Shown: positions 33,322 through 43,378 of the stretch, one piece after another
How positions within the stretch are numbered: position 1 is the stretch's first letter
Layout: the number at the start of each line of letters is the position of its first letter
Assembly: GCA_016187465.1 (NCBI GenBank)
Contig: JACPJQ010000002.1
Location: 62,001 to 126,000 of the forward strand
Source of the DNA: Candidatus Woesearchaeota archaeon
Lineage (GTDB): Archaea; Nanobdellota; Nanobdellia; Woesearchaeales; GW2011-AR4
Length of the DNA stretch: 64,000 nucleotides
Reading direction: 5' to 3'
Translations under genes and position numbers: made by a program
Notes under the pieces: generated by a model
Databases searched by the model: none
Seen by the model: the letters and a program-made list of their open reading frames with translations, nothing else
What the model was told of the DNA's origin: nothing

Positions 33322-33555
33322 TCAAATATTCTCAACATCGCTCAATCCCGAGTCCAAATCGCCTAAGTCATTAGTGCTCAAGTCTTTCTCAACGCTGTCG
33401 ACATTATTTATGTCTGTGCCGACAGCATCAACTGCAGCATCGCTTGTGGCTGCAGGCTTTTGCATAACATCTGCAGGAACCTGAGTTGCTGGCTTGCAGG
33501 CAATCATCAAGACTGCTAAAATAGCGATGGAAATTAAAAATATTTTTTTCATCAA
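33322..33555 (-). CDS. Small putative lipoprotein
   Basis: A 77-residue secreted protein with signal peptide KKIFLISIAILAVLMIACKP. The Cys after VLMIA forms a lipobox, so it is probably lipid-anchored outside the cell. The rest is acidic, Asp/Ala/Val rich and low in complexity. It lies just downstream (on the minus strand) of the secreted coiled-coil gene, and both may act at the cell surface. Function unknown. Confidence 0.65.
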   Translation of the reverse strand: MMKKIFLISIAILAVLMIACKPATQVPADVMQKPAATSDAAVDAVGTDINNVDSVEKDLSTNDLGDLDSGLSDVENI

Positions 33556-33619
33556 ACTCGCCCTTCTTACTGCTTATTTCCAATTATATTTAAACTTTTC
33601 CAAAATAACAAAAATAAAA

Positions 33620-35131
33620 TCAAGTTGAAGTGATGGCTGCTGTATTTGACTCAGCTACCATTGAAGTTTCTTCATCTTCCTCCTCTACTTCAACTTCAAC
33701 TTCAACTTCCTCGGACAAGTCAGCTTCCGGGTTTGCTTCCTTAATCTTGTTTATTATATCCTTGAGTATGTCGTGCGCATCCTTGATGGCCTGCCTCGCC
33801 TCTTTCAGCAAAGCATTTGCCTCGTCAGCAGCTTTCCTTATCTCTTCTGAGGTTGCGTTGCCTGCCTTCAACCCCATGACTGCAGCCAATTTTGCCTGAG
33901 CTTGCTTGTGCTTGTCCTTTGCAGTGGCTATCTTCTCGCTGAAAGCGCTGATTTCTGCGCTGACATCGACTTCAATGCCCTTTTCCTTAGCTTCTGCAAG
34001 TATGTGATCAAGCTTCTTTTCAAGCACTACGCCCCTGTTTACAATGCCTTCAACCCTTGCTGATATAATCCTTTCAGTATGCAGCTTTATGACATGTTTG
34101 AGTCTGTTCCACTTTGCTCGGAGTTTTTTGGCAGCCTCTTTTATCTGCTCCTTTGTTGTGGCTGCCTCAACCTCTGCCTTTATTGAGTTTATTTCAGCAA
34201 TCTGCGCGTCAATCTCAGCAACCATCTTCGCTTCAAGCTCTGCATCTATGTTTTCGCTTTCCTGCACCTTGGCTTTAAGCTTCTCAAGGTGGCTTATCAA
34301 GACGTCTGCAGTGTGTAGCAGATAGTCCTTTGCATGCTCCAAGGTTGCATTTTCATCCCTCTTCTGTTTTGCGTCTTTCAGTGCTTCCCTTGCTTCTTTT
34401 AGCTCGTCTTTTGCATCATCAAATTCCTGCTTTGCCTTTTCAAACTTGTCTTTAACCTGCCTAAGCATTGCTTCAGAAATGTCCCTTCTGTCCAAATTTT
34501 CCGCATTTTTAACCCTAACTATGCTGATGGCTTTAAGCTCTGCCTTGAGCCTTTTCTCGTCAAGCTTAGCAAGCTCCTTCAGCCTTGCCCTGTTTAATGT
34601 TGAGAATTTTTCAAGTTCTGCTGCGCTTAAATCAGAGACTTTTTCAAGCTTGTCTTCCTCAAGCTCAGTTAATCTTTCGATCTGCGTTTTGTCAATCTCG
34701 GCAATTTTTTGCAGCCTTTCTATACTTAGATTAGAAATCTTGTCAAGCTTTTCAGAGTCTAAAGACTCAATTTTTATTCTGTGCTCTTCTCTCAGAACTT
34801 TTAACCTTTCTAAATTACCTTTCCTTCTCTCTTCGGCTTTAGCCCTTATCTCTGTTCTTGTCGCCAATACTCCATCTTTGATCTCTTCCCGAACCTTTAA
34901 CCTAGTCTCTGTTTTAGCATCATCATCGCTATCCTTTGTTTCGTCATCTATTCTTAGCTCAGTTCTCACCCTTGGTTCACCAGAGCCGTTTCCTGAGCCG
35001 CTAGAATCTGACTTAATCTCTGTGTCTGTTGTTGATTCTGCATTTGAACTGCCTTCTTCCGCAAAAACAGGCACCAAGCTCAAAACAAACATAACAATCA
35101 ATGCTAATGAAACTATTTTTTTCATTTTCAT
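33620..35131 (-). CDS. Secreted long coiled-coil protein
   Basis: A 503-residue protein with a clear signal peptide (KKIVSLALIVMFVLSLVPVFAEE), a Ser/Gly/Asp linker (GSGNGSGEP), then nearly continuous coiled coil. Residues 110-210 contain an 8-to-11-residue repeating pattern with SxxxLxKIxxLS units (EKLDKISNLSIERLQKIAEI). The C-terminus is strongly acidic (VEVEVEVEEEDEE). It has no membrane anchor. The function is unknown; surface attachment or a structural role is an inference. It has no homologue that I can name. Confidence 0.75.
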   Translation of the reverse strand: MKMKKIVSLALIVMFVLSLVPVFAEEGSSNAESTTDTEIKSDSSGSGNGSGEPRVRTELRIDDETKDSDDDAKTETRLKVREEIKDGVLATRTEIRAKAEERRKGNLERLKVLREEHRIKIESLDSEKLDKISNLSIERLQKIAEIDKTQIERLTELEEDKLEKVSDLSAAELEKFSTLNRARLKELAKLDEKRLKAELKAISIVRVKNAENLDRRDISEAMLRQVKDKFEKAKQEFDDAKDELKEAREALKDAKQKRDENATLEHAKDYLLHTADVLISHLEKLKAKVQESENIDAELEAKMVAEIDAQIAEINSIKAEVEAATTKEQIKEAAKKLRAKWNRLKHVIKLHTERIISARVEGIVNRGVVLEKKLDHILAEAKEKGIEVDVSAEISAFSEKIATAKDKHKQAQAKLAAVMGLKAGNATSEEIRKAADEANALLKEARQAIKDAHDILKDIINKIKEANPEADLSEEVEVEVEVEEEDEETSMVAESNTAAITST

Positions 35132-35389
35132 GCCTCCATTTTGTTTTTAATTTTGATGCTCATCTTAATTTTATCAAAATCTTTTGCATGGTGCAGATTA
35201 TTTTATTTATAAACAAACTTTTTTATGCAAGAAATTAAAGGTTTTTTAGGAATTTTAAAGCTTTATAAAACTTTATTTCTGTCCTTTTTGCTTTAATAAA
35301 GCCATTTTAGGCTCATTTTTGTTCTAAAGGCATTAAAATAATTTATCAATTTCAAAATATTTTTATAGGGATAATATTAACCATATCTT

Positions 35390-36103
35390 ATGGGGGCTTT
35401 CAGGATATCAAGCTTTATACTGCTAATGCTGGCTTTTGCCAATATTGTAAATGCAGCAACAATACACGGCACTATTTATGATTTAAGCCTTAGAAAAGCA
35501 GCCAATGCGAGAGTTGAGATAAACACATTGCCAAAGCAGGTGATGGTTGCCCAAAACGGCTCTTACTCATTTAATGTGCCTAGCGGCTTTTACACAATAA
35601 AAGCGCAGGTTGTGCAGAAAAATACAATACTCGCATCAGTGCAGGAGAATATTACTATAAAACAAGACGGGAATTATGTTCTTGACTTGATTCTTTTCCC
35701 TGATGTCGAGGAAGGCATTGAAGAAATTGATATTGATGTCAGTGAGGATTTTATTGGGAATGCGAGTGGCAATGCCAACTATTTGGTTTTGGCTGCTTTT
35801 GTCTTGATTGCGATGTCAATTGCAGCAGTTTATTACATCAGGAAAATCAAACCAATGAAAAAATATCCTGAAAAAATAACAGAGCAAAAAAAAGAAGCAG
35901 AAGAGCCTAAAGACGGTGACTTGAGTCAACTTGTGAAAATAATCAAAAATGAAGGCGGCAGAACTACCCAAAAAGACATAAGAAAGCAGATTCCTTTGTC
36001 AGAAGCAAAGATAAGCCTTATGATTGCCGAGCTGGAGCACAGGGGAGTAATTGAGAAAATCAAAAAAGGCAGGGGCAATATCATCATATTGAGGAATAAA
36101 TGA
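35390..36103 (+). CDS. Membrane-anchored protein with extracellular beta domain and cytoplasmic winged helix
   Basis: A 237-residue protein of three parts. A signal peptide (FRISSFILLMLAFANIVNA) and a CarboxypepD-reg/transthyretin-like beta domain (TIHGTIYDLSLRKAANARVEI) come first. One membrane helix follows (YLVLAAFVLIAMSIAAVYYI). A C-terminal winged helix ends it (QLVKIIKNEGGRTTQKDIRKQI ... ISLMIAELEHRGVIEKIKKGRGNIIIL). The layout is that of archaeal membrane-bound transcription regulators, which could sense outside signals. A TATA box ATTTTTATAGG lies about 25-35 bases upstream. It overlaps the next gene by four bases. Confidence 0.78.
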   Translation: MGAFRISSFILLMLAFANIVNAATIHGTIYDLSLRKAANARVEINTLPKQVMVAQNGSYSFNVPSGFYTIKAQVVQKNTILASVQENITIKQDGNYVLDLILFPDVEEGIEEIDIDVSEDFIGNASGNANYLVLAAFVLIAMSIAAVYYIRKIKPMKKYPEKITEQKKEAEEPKDGDLSQLVKIIKNEGGRTTQKDIRKQIPLSEAKISLMIAELEHRGVIEKIKKGRGNIIILRNK

Positions 36104-36519
36104 TATTCAAAAAATCAGACAAAACCTATTTCATCAGGCTGGAAAGGGGAGAAAAAATAATTGAAACTCTTAAGAATTTCTGCTCTAAAAACAGGATAAA
36201 GTGCGGCTATCTGTCTGGGATTGGCGCTCTGGATGAAGTTGAATTGGCGCATTATGTTGTTGAGAACAGGAGATATACTTCAAAAACGCTGAAACAGCCT
36301 TTGGAAATCACGAACATGAGCGGCAATATAACAACAATGAATAAAGAGGTGTATTTGCACTGCCATATAACTTTAAGCGACGAGAAAATGAAAGCGATAG
36401 CCGGCCATTTAAAAGAAGGCATTGTATCTGCAACCTGTGAAATTGCTTTGATAACGCTGAAGGGCAGCTTGGAAAGGAGATATGACAGTTTGACTGGATT
36501 AAACCTTATGTGCATTTGA
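36100..36519 (+). CDS. PPC/DUF296-domain DNA-binding-like protein
   Basis: A 139-residue protein with the whole PPC (DUF296) domain: FIRLERGEKIIETLKNFC, IKCGYLSGIGALDEVELAHY, LHCHITLSDEKMKAIAGHL and EGIVSATCEIALITL. In plants this domain accompanies AT-hooks. Prokaryotic copies are trimeric and their role is unclear. The overlap with the membrane-anchored winged-helix gene suggests a shared function, maybe in transcription control. Confidence 0.85.
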   Translation: MIFKKSDKTYFIRLERGEKIIETLKNFCSKNRIKCGYLSGIGALDEVELAHYVVENRRYTSKTLKQPLEITNMSGNITTMNKEVYLHCHITLSDEKMKAIAGHLKEGIVSATCEIALITLKGSLERRYDSLTGLNLMCI

Positions 36520-36767
36520 AAATCCCGAATGTTTGCTTCTAGTTGGCAATTATTGTAAAATACGTTAATCTCTATAGGAATATTATTTAAAAGAGAGGAA
36601 CGGGAATAAAATTTTGCTTTAACCTATTAAACCGCAATTAAAACTATGTTCAATAGTTGTTATGCTCAATTTTTTGGGGCAAAATAGAAGAAAGGTAAAT
36701 CATTTACCACTATTAAGTCAATATGTTACAAAAGATTTATTAAGTGGTGTTTATTTCAATAAGTAAA
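36520..36767. other. AT-rich spacer
   Basis: About 250 bases without a gene. I see AT-rich runs and a partial palindrome AATCATTTACCACTATT, but no convincing structured RNA or promoter beyond TATA-like tracts. Confidence 0.35.
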
Positions 36768-37112
36768 ATGACCATTAAGTTAATTTTTGATACAAATGCA
36801 AACGTAACACTAAACAGGTTAAAAGAATTACAGGAGAAAGGGATTACTCTTGAAGATAGAATGAATAATCCAAAGGAGAAACTCTCAATAAAACCTAGTT
36901 GGACAAGAATCTATGATGATGGTTATGAAACTAGTTTGCGAGATTTAGGACACACAGGCATATTAAGTTCCACTGGTGATTTTAGTGTGGATTCAGTAAA
37001 AACTAATGTTAATATGGTTCTTTATTCTGCATCACATCAGAAATATTATTATTTTAATAGAACTGTTGAATTTACTCAAGGTAATGAATCAATAGAAGGT
37101 CATTTTAAGTAA
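36768..37112 (+). CDS. Hypothetical protein
   Basis: A 114-residue protein not recognised. It begins TIKLIFDTNANVTLNRLKEL and has a GYETSLRDLGHTGILSSTGDF segment. It has no signal peptide. I prefer the ATG at 36768 to the upstream start at 36744. It is AT-rich relative to its neighbours and lies next to an intergenic repeat, so it could be part of an acquired patch. Confidence 0.55.
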   Translation: MTIKLIFDTNANVTLNRLKELQEKGITLEDRMNNPKEKLSIKPSWTRIYDDGYETSLRDLGHTGILSSTGDFSVDSVKTNVNMVLYSASHQKYYYFNRTVEFTQGNESIEGHFK

Positions 37113-37246
37113 AAAAATAAAACACTTACTTTTTGCCCTTTCTTCCTTTACTTTATTGAACTTCGTTCTTGATATAATCTTGCCCAAAAAAACTTTCCGG
37201 AATGAAATCCATCAGAACTTCGTAACTTATGGAGAGCATAAAAGGC

Positions 37247-37323
37247 ATTTTACGGAAAAATCTGTCGCTAAAGCTAATTTTCCAAGCAATTTCCCGACTT
37301 TTCCCAAATTTGATTTCATCTCT
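37247..37323. repeat. Structured intergenic repeat, copy A
   Basis: The stretch CATTTTACGGAAAAATCTGT and what follows aligns with 50911-50988 over about 75 bases at roughly 70 percent identity by eye. Both copies carry an AAAAATC.../...GATTTTT-like stem that is kept while its sequence varies. An outer ATGAAATC/GATTTCAT inverted repeat (37202-37209, 37312-37319) surrounds this copy. The minus-strand ORF reported here in the track (37153-37407) is not a credible gene. Confidence 0.5.
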
Positions 37324-37420
37324 GATTAAACTTAAATACACCGACTGCAAACAAAAATTTCGATTAAAAACAAAAACCTTATAAATGATAAGAGATGCGA
37401 CTATCATAAGGGGGTGGGTT

Positions 37421-38227
37421 ATGAGCGCTGAAAAAGAGATAGTGAATTATTGGTACAACAAAAAGGGTCTTTTTACAATCAACAATATAAAGACGAGGAG
37501 CAACAGGGATGCCGGACTTCTGGCTTTAAAGTTTGATAAAGACAGTGTTGATGAGGTTTTTCATATCGATGTAAGCTGTTCCATAACCAACAATGTGGGG
37601 GAAACGACAAACCTTGGCAAATCAATAAGCAGGATTGTTGATGAAAAATTCGAAGATAATGGGATTGCAAATACCATAAATACCTATCTCAACCAGTTCT
37701 CGGTTCAAAAGCAGAAAATAAAAAGAATACTTGTGCTTGGCGCTGTTCCAAAATCAAGAAGAAATGAAATAATAAATAAATTCGGTGAAAAAGAAGTTGA
37801 GGTTATTGAGTTTGAAAATATCCTTTATGACGTTTTTGAGCAGCTGGATACACAGTACTATAAAAATGACATAATAAGGACACTGCAATTGACAAAATTT
37901 TTGTTTTTAAGCGAGCCTGCAAAACTGGCAAAGATTCTTGTCAATGACAATTTCAGCTCCAATTCAAGAAAGGAATTTCTGTCCAGTATACTGGATAATG
38001 ATGGGATAGTAAAAGAGTTTAGAAAGACAAATGTGGAAAGGCTGGCGGCAATCCTGAAAAGCTCAGGCCTAAAGCCAAATGAGCTGGCTCATATGCTTGA
38101 GCATAATATATTGAATAAAAGGACAAGAAAGCCGTTTTTTGACTCTCTGACAGAGCAGGAGAAGATAAGGAAGGTGGTCCATAAAATTATTAAGAAGAAA
38201 GAGACGGAACTGCAGAAATTTTTTTAA
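37421..38227 (+). CDS. Uncharacterised protein with possible nuclease-like N-terminus
   Basis: A 268-residue protein that I cannot assign. The start region (EIVNYWYNKKGLFTINNIKT then LALKFDKDSVDEVFHIDVSC) has the order of strands seen in PD-(D/E)xK nucleases, but the catalytic lysine is not clear (HIDVS instead of an ExK). The rest is helical and basic with a KIIKKKETELQKFF end. I chose the ATG at 37421 after GGGGGTGGG, a strong ribosome-binding site. It overlaps nothing and ends one base before ribH's stop region. Confidence 0.6.
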   Translation: MSAEKEIVNYWYNKKGLFTINNIKTRSNRDAGLLALKFDKDSVDEVFHIDVSCSITNNVGETTNLGKSISRIVDEKFEDNGIANTINTYLNQFSVQKQKIKRILVLGAVPKSRRNEIINKFGEKEVEVIEFENILYDVFEQLDTQYYKNDIIRTLQLTKFLFLSEPAKLAKILVNDNFSSNSRKEFLSSILDNDGIVKEFRKTNVERLAAILKSSGLKPNELAHMLEHNILNKRTRKPFFDSLTEQEKIRKVVHKIIKKKETELQKFF

Positions 38228-39488
<1,261 letters not shown>

Positions 39489-39561
39489 GGATTGAGTGGT
39501 TCAGATTTGCTTATAAAGCTTATGGCAAGTTTTTTAAATTCGCAAGCCATACTAAAACCTA

Positions 39562-40737
39562 ATGAACGACAAAAAGCTGCTCATTGTAGGTGTTGACCCA
39601 GGCATAACTACAGGCTATGCAGTTCTTGATATCGAAGGCAGCTTAATCCATTTAGATTCTTCAAAGCAGCTGGACTTAAGCCTTTTGATTTCCAAAACGA
39701 TTGGATTTGGCAAGGTTGTTTTAGTCGGCACGGATAAAGCAAAAGTGCCAAGCTTGGTTGAATCTTTTGCAACAAAATTAGGCGCAAGGACTGCAAGCCC
39801 TGAAGAAGACCTCAAAATCGAGGAAAAAAGGGCTATGATAAATAATTTCAGTTTCAACGATGAGCATCAGGGAGATGCACTTGCATCGGCGTTATTTGCC
39901 TACAAAGCAACCAGGCAGCTGCTTGACAAGATAGATTTTTTTGTGGAAAGGAACAAAAGGGAAGATATAAGGGACAGAATAAAGGAAGTTGTTATAATAA
40001 AGAGGGTGAGTATAAAAAATGCTGTCAGCATAATAGACAAAAAAGACGAGGAATCACAGATAATAGAAAAAGTCATAGCTGACAAAAAGCTGAACGAGGC
40101 TGATTTCTTAAGAATTTACAACAAATTAAAGAGATACGAAGCTGAAATAAAGCTTATAAAAGCGCACAACCACAGCCTGAGAAGGGACATAAGCAGTCTG
40201 CAAAAATATGTTATTAAGAAAAAAGAAGTCAAAAGCTACGGCAAAAAAGCAGCTGATTTCAGGGAAGGCAGAATCAGATTCATGGGCAATTTGATTGGAC
40301 TGAAGGAAAATGAGATTGAACAATTAAAAGCGTCAATTAAAAAAATGAACGATGTGATGTCTAACATCAATAATTTTTATATATTGAAAAGGCTTGGCAC
40401 ATTAGGCGCTAATGAATTCAACTTTAAAAATAAGATTCTTAACATACAAAAAAATGATATGCTTCTTGTTGACAACCTAGATATAGCAAGCGACATCGTA
40501 GTCAAGATGTTAAAGGACAAAGTCTTTGTCATTGTCCATAAGAGTCCGGTCAGCAAAAAAATTGGAAACATGCTGCCTTTCGTGCTTATGGGCGCTGAAA
40601 ATCTCAAAATTTACGAGAATGATTATTTCGGTTTTATAGAAAAAAAGCATTTTGAAACTGAAAAAGGCAAGATTGACTGGGCCAGGAAGATTGTTGATGA
40701 TTACAAAAGAGAAAAAGAAGATTTAATCTCTTGGTAA
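39562..40737 (+). CDS. DUF460 RNase-H-like protein (COG2433)
   Basis: A 391-residue archaeal protein. The N-terminal RuvC/RNase H-like domain begins LLIVGVDPGITTGYAVLD, with the first acid in VDPG and later KLGARTASPEEDLKIEEK and NDEHQGDALASALFAY. The middle (residues ~120-270) is coiled coil. The C-terminal domain contains SDIVVKMLKDKVFVIVHK and is family-specific. A nuclease acting on structured DNA or RNA is suspected for this family; it is untested here. Ends overlapping a minus-strand NMD3-like gene. Confidence 0.85.
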   Translation: MNDKKLLIVGVDPGITTGYAVLDIEGSLIHLDSSKQLDLSLLISKTIGFGKVVLVGTDKAKVPSLVESFATKLGARTASPEEDLKIEEKRAMINNFSFNDEHQGDALASALFAYKATRQLLDKIDFFVERNKREDIRDRIKEVVIIKRVSIKNAVSIIDKKDEESQIIEKVIADKKLNEADFLRIYNKLKRYEAEIKLIKAHNHSLRRDISSLQKYVIKKKEVKSYGKKAADFREGRIRFMGNLIGLKENEIEQLKASIKKMNDVMSNINNFYILKRLGTLGANEFNFKNKILNIQKNDMLLVDNLDIASDIVVKMLKDKVFVIVHKSPVSKKIGNMLPFVLMGAENLKIYENDYFGFIEKKHFETEKGKIDWARKIVDDYKREKEDLISW

Positions 40738-41157
40738 GTCGCTTCTTCTTATTGTTACCTTTTTTCCGGTCTTCAGGTCTCTTCCAAATATTTTCTTGCC
40801 TATATGCAGCAGCTTGACTTCATCGCCCCTTACATCCACAATGCCCCCTATTCTGTATCTTGAAGGCCTGAAAAGCGCATTAATTCTGTAAAGGTCTTTT
40901 CCCTCCCTGTTCCTTGTGTGAAGCTTTGAGCTTATTTTTAATTCGCCTCCAAAGATTTCCCTCAGCTTTTTGCCCAATATCCTTATAAATTTCTGCGACG
41001 TTAGGTAAAGGTCGATGCCATTTGAATATTTCACGGTTCTTGTTACTGCCACCTCGCCTCTTTTTTGGATTTGGGCGTAAACGAAAGTGAGTACTTCATC
41101 ATCAACATCCCTTAGCTGCAGTATTCCCTGGTAGTAATTAGGTCTTGCTAACTTCAT
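40723..41157 (-). CDS. NMD3-like protein (C-terminal domains only)
   Basis: A 144-residue protein matching the C-terminal domains of NMD3, the 60S export/assembly factor: RPNYYQGILQLRDVDDEVL, LYLTSQKFIRILGKKLREIFGG, SRYRIGGIVDVRGDEVKLLHIGKK and the SH3-like IFGRDLKTGKKVTIRRSDL. The N-terminal zinc ribbons are absent. Archaea with short NMD3-like proteins exist in my recollection; alternatively this is a truncated copy. I used the ATG at 41157. It overlaps DUF460's end by 15 bases. Confidence 0.75.
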   Translation of the reverse strand: MKLARPNYYQGILQLRDVDDEVLTFVYAQIQKRGEVAVTRTVKYSNGIDLYLTSQKFIRILGKKLREIFGGELKISSKLHTRNREGKDLYRINALFRPSRYRIGGIVDVRGDEVKLLHIGKKIFGRDLKTGKKVTIRRSDLPRD

Positions 41158-41210
41158 TTTGCATGAGAAAATCAAAACCTTTTTATTCTTTTTGCCAAGA
41201 TTGCGGATTT

Positions 41211-41831
41211 ATGGGCAGCTTCAGGAAAAGATGGAAGAAGGTATGGCACTTTATATGGGAGGACAACAGCATTTGGAGCTGGATTGTTAATATAATACTG
41301 GCTTTTGTGCTTATCAAGTTCATTGTTTACCCAGGATTGGGGTTCCTGCTTAAAACATCCCACCCCGTTGTTGCTGTTGTGAGTGAGAGTATGGAACATA
41401 ATGGCAATTTTGATGGTTGGTGGCAGAACTCAGCCAAATGGTACACTGAAAGCGGAATAAGCAAAGAAAAATTTGAAGCTTTTCCGCTAAAGAACGGCTT
41501 TAATAAAGGAGATATAATGGTTCTGAAAGGCAAAAATCCAGAAGACATCAAGATAGGCGATGTAATAGTATTCTGGAGCGCCAAGAGAGACCCAATAATA
41601 CACAGAGTTGTAAAAAAGTGGCATAATGACACTTATTACTTCCAAACAAAAGGGGATAATTATATGACAAATAAAGAGTCGATAAAGAGCGCTTTTCTGG
41701 ATGAAACAAAAATAAGACAAGAGCAAGTAGTTGGGAATGCTGTTTTCAGGATTCCTTTGCTTGGCTATATTAAGATAATGTTTGTTGAGCTGCTTAATAT
41801 ATTCAAAGCCGTTCTTGTTCAAAAAGGTTAA
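41211..41831 (+). CDS. sec11: Signal peptidase I, archaeal (Sec11-like)
   Basis: A 206-residue membrane protease with an N-terminal anchor (IWSWIVNIILAFVLIKFIVY) and the catalytic Ser60 in VAVVSESMEH. The eukaryotic/archaeal histidine is in IIHRVVKKWH (in place of bacterial Lys) and the Asp is in YFQTKGDNYMT. It removes signal peptides from exported proteins, several of which are coded in this window. A C-terminal hydrophobic segment follows (IPLLGYIKIMFVELLNIF). I use the ATG at 41211; the longer frame is too basic and atypical. Confidence 0.9.
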   Translation: MGSFRKRWKKVWHFIWEDNSIWSWIVNIILAFVLIKFIVYPGLGFLLKTSHPVVAVVSESMEHNGNFDGWWQNSAKWYTESGISKEKFEAFPLKNGFNKGDIMVLKGKNPEDIKIGDVIVFWSAKRDPIIHRVVKKWHNDTYYFQTKGDNYMTNKESIKSAFLDETKIRQEQVVGNAVFRIPLLGYIKIMFVELLNIFKAVLVQKG

Positions 41832-41840
41832 ATTTATATA
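41831..41840 (+). promoter_or_regulatory. TATA box of the TFS gene
   Basis: AATTTATATA lies about 28 bases before the TFS ATG, the classic distance for a leaderless archaeal transcript. Confidence 0.65.
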
Positions 41841-41867
41841 GAATTTGTTTAAGTTTTTAGATTTAAT

Positions 41868-42185
41868 ATGTTTTGCCCTAAGTGCGGCTCGATACTCGTG
41901 CCAAGAAAGGAGGACAGCAAGAAAATGCTGGTTTGCACATGCGGCTATAAGACAACCCATGTAGCCGGTGCCATAGTCAAAGAAACTGTTGTAAAGACTA
42001 ACAAGGATGTAGAGGTTGTGGACAAAGGCGAGCTTCAAACACTGCCGAAAACAACAGCAGAATGCCCCAAATGCGGCCATAAGACAGCTTACTTCTGGCT
42101 TGTGCAGACAAGAGCTGGAGACGAGCCTGAAACAAAGTTCTTAAGATGCGAGAAATGCGAGCACACATGGAGAGATTATGATTGA
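41868..42185 (+). CDS. tfs: Transcription elongation/cleavage factor TFS (RpoM)
   Basis: A 105-residue TFS, the archaeal TFIIS-like protein. N-terminal ribbon MFCPKCGSILVPRKED with CTCGYKT; C-terminal ribbon AECPKCGHKTAYFWLVQTRAGDEPETKFLRCEKC. The acidic tip (RAGDEPET) that triggers RNA cleavage by polymerase is present, so it is a true TFS rather than subunit Rpo9. Confidence 0.95.
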   Translation: MFCPKCGSILVPRKEDSKKMLVCTCGYKTTHVAGAIVKETVVKTNKDVEVVDKGELQTLPKTTAECPKCGHKTAYFWLVQTRAGDEPETKFLRCEKCEHTWRDYD

Positions 42186-42386
42186 GCCCTAAAATTCTTA
42201 GCACTTCTTTTGTTTTGCTTATAAGAACTCCAGGGGCATAAGGTTTAAGGACTACACCAAATATAGAGTAATCTTTTTTATCAACTTTTTATTTTTATCA
42301 TTATAAAGTGCTAAATAAATGTTAAGCCGATAAACAACAAAATATTTAAAACTGAATAAAAACATTAATGAAAAAGAGGTAATTAA

Positions 42387-43217
42387 ATGCTATTTTTTAA
42401 ACCTAAGCCCAAGAGTGATGAACTTCTTCCCCCGCCCCCTCCGCCTACAGATACCGAGCTTGAGAAAGAGTTTAATGATAAAAATGAGTTTTTTGATGAA
42501 GTTATAGAGGGAGAGCCGAGCCCGGGAACTTTTCCAGAAGAAGAGGAATTTATAGATGTAGTGGAGAAATTTGATAAAAAGGCTATGCAAAAAAAGGCAA
42601 AAGGCAAATTGCCGGCAAAAAAACAAAAGACCGTTAAAAAAGAGGCGAAAAATCAGGTCAAAATCACAAATACCAAAGTTATAGAAGTAAAAGCCTCCAA
42701 AATTAAGCCAGTTAAAAGCCAAAAAGTTAAGCCAGATTCTCAAGAAAATTCTAACAATATAGAAGGATTCGGCTTTGATTTGCAGAAGGAACTTACAACA
42801 GATGGAGGTAAAATTGAGCTTCCGGATACATTGGAAGAATTTGATTCTCAGCATGGGCAAGAAACTGAAAATCCTGATGAAATTTTGGAAGCCAGGCAGG
42901 AAATAAGAAGTGCCATTGACAGGATAAAAGAGCTGGAAAAGCCGTCTATTCTTAGAAGGCTGTTTGGAAAGAAGAAAACTGCTAAAGAACAGACTTCGCC
43001 AGAGCCTCAAAATGCTGGTGAACCCCTTACAATACAGGACGGCATAAACAAGACAAGGCTGGCCCTAATGAAGTTTGATTTGGATGCTGCAAAGAAGAGC
43101 TATATGGAAGTAATGAAGATTTACAATAATTTAAAGCCCGAGGAGCAAGCAAAGGTTTACCAAGACATAAAAGAGATATATTTTGAAAGAAAAAGCGCTG
43201 AGAAGCTGAAGGTTTAG
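42387..43217 (+). CDS. Hypothetical protein with proline stretch and C-terminal helical repeat
   Basis: A 276-residue soluble protein. The N-terminus has a run of prolines (LLPPPPPPTD), then acidic and basic low-complexity stretches (KKAKGKLPAKKQKTVKK). The C-terminal ~55 residues (RLALMKFDLDAAKKSYMEVM) form a helical unit resembling a TPR-like pair, common in small-genome archaea. Function unknown; a scaffold role is possible. A 200-base AT-rich gap precedes it with TATA-like runs. Confidence 0.7.
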   Translation: MLFFKPKPKSDELLPPPPPPTDTELEKEFNDKNEFFDEVIEGEPSPGTFPEEEEFIDVVEKFDKKAMQKKAKGKLPAKKQKTVKKEAKNQVKITNTKVIEVKASKIKPVKSQKVKPDSQENSNNIEGFGFDLQKELTTDGGKIELPDTLEEFDSQHGQETENPDEILEARQEIRSAIDRIKELEKPSILRRLFGKKKTAKEQTSPEPQNAGEPLTIQDGINKTRLALMKFDLDAAKKSYMEVMKIYNNLKPEEQAKVYQDIKEIYFERKSAEKLKV

Positions 43218-43378
43218 CTTATTCTTTTTATGCCGGGTTAAATAATCTGTTTTTACAGAGATTACTAAAGCGTATTGCAAATTTTGGCCGGCGTTGGCTG
43301 TTTTGGCAATTTAATATCTTTATTGAAAGTTTTTCGATTTTCACAAATTTAATAAACAAACAAAGAATCTCAAAATCC

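Noticed and set aside
33630-35150. Plus-strand serine-rich ORFs
   Set aside because: They are antisense shadows of the secreted coiled-coil gene.
37153-37407. Minus-strand 84-residue ORF
   Set aside because: It lies over an inverted-repeat element, is AT-driven, and has no gene-like features.
41487-42080. Minus-strand 197-residue ORF
   Set aside because: It overlaps the signal peptidase and TFS genes, which have clear motifs; no features of its own.
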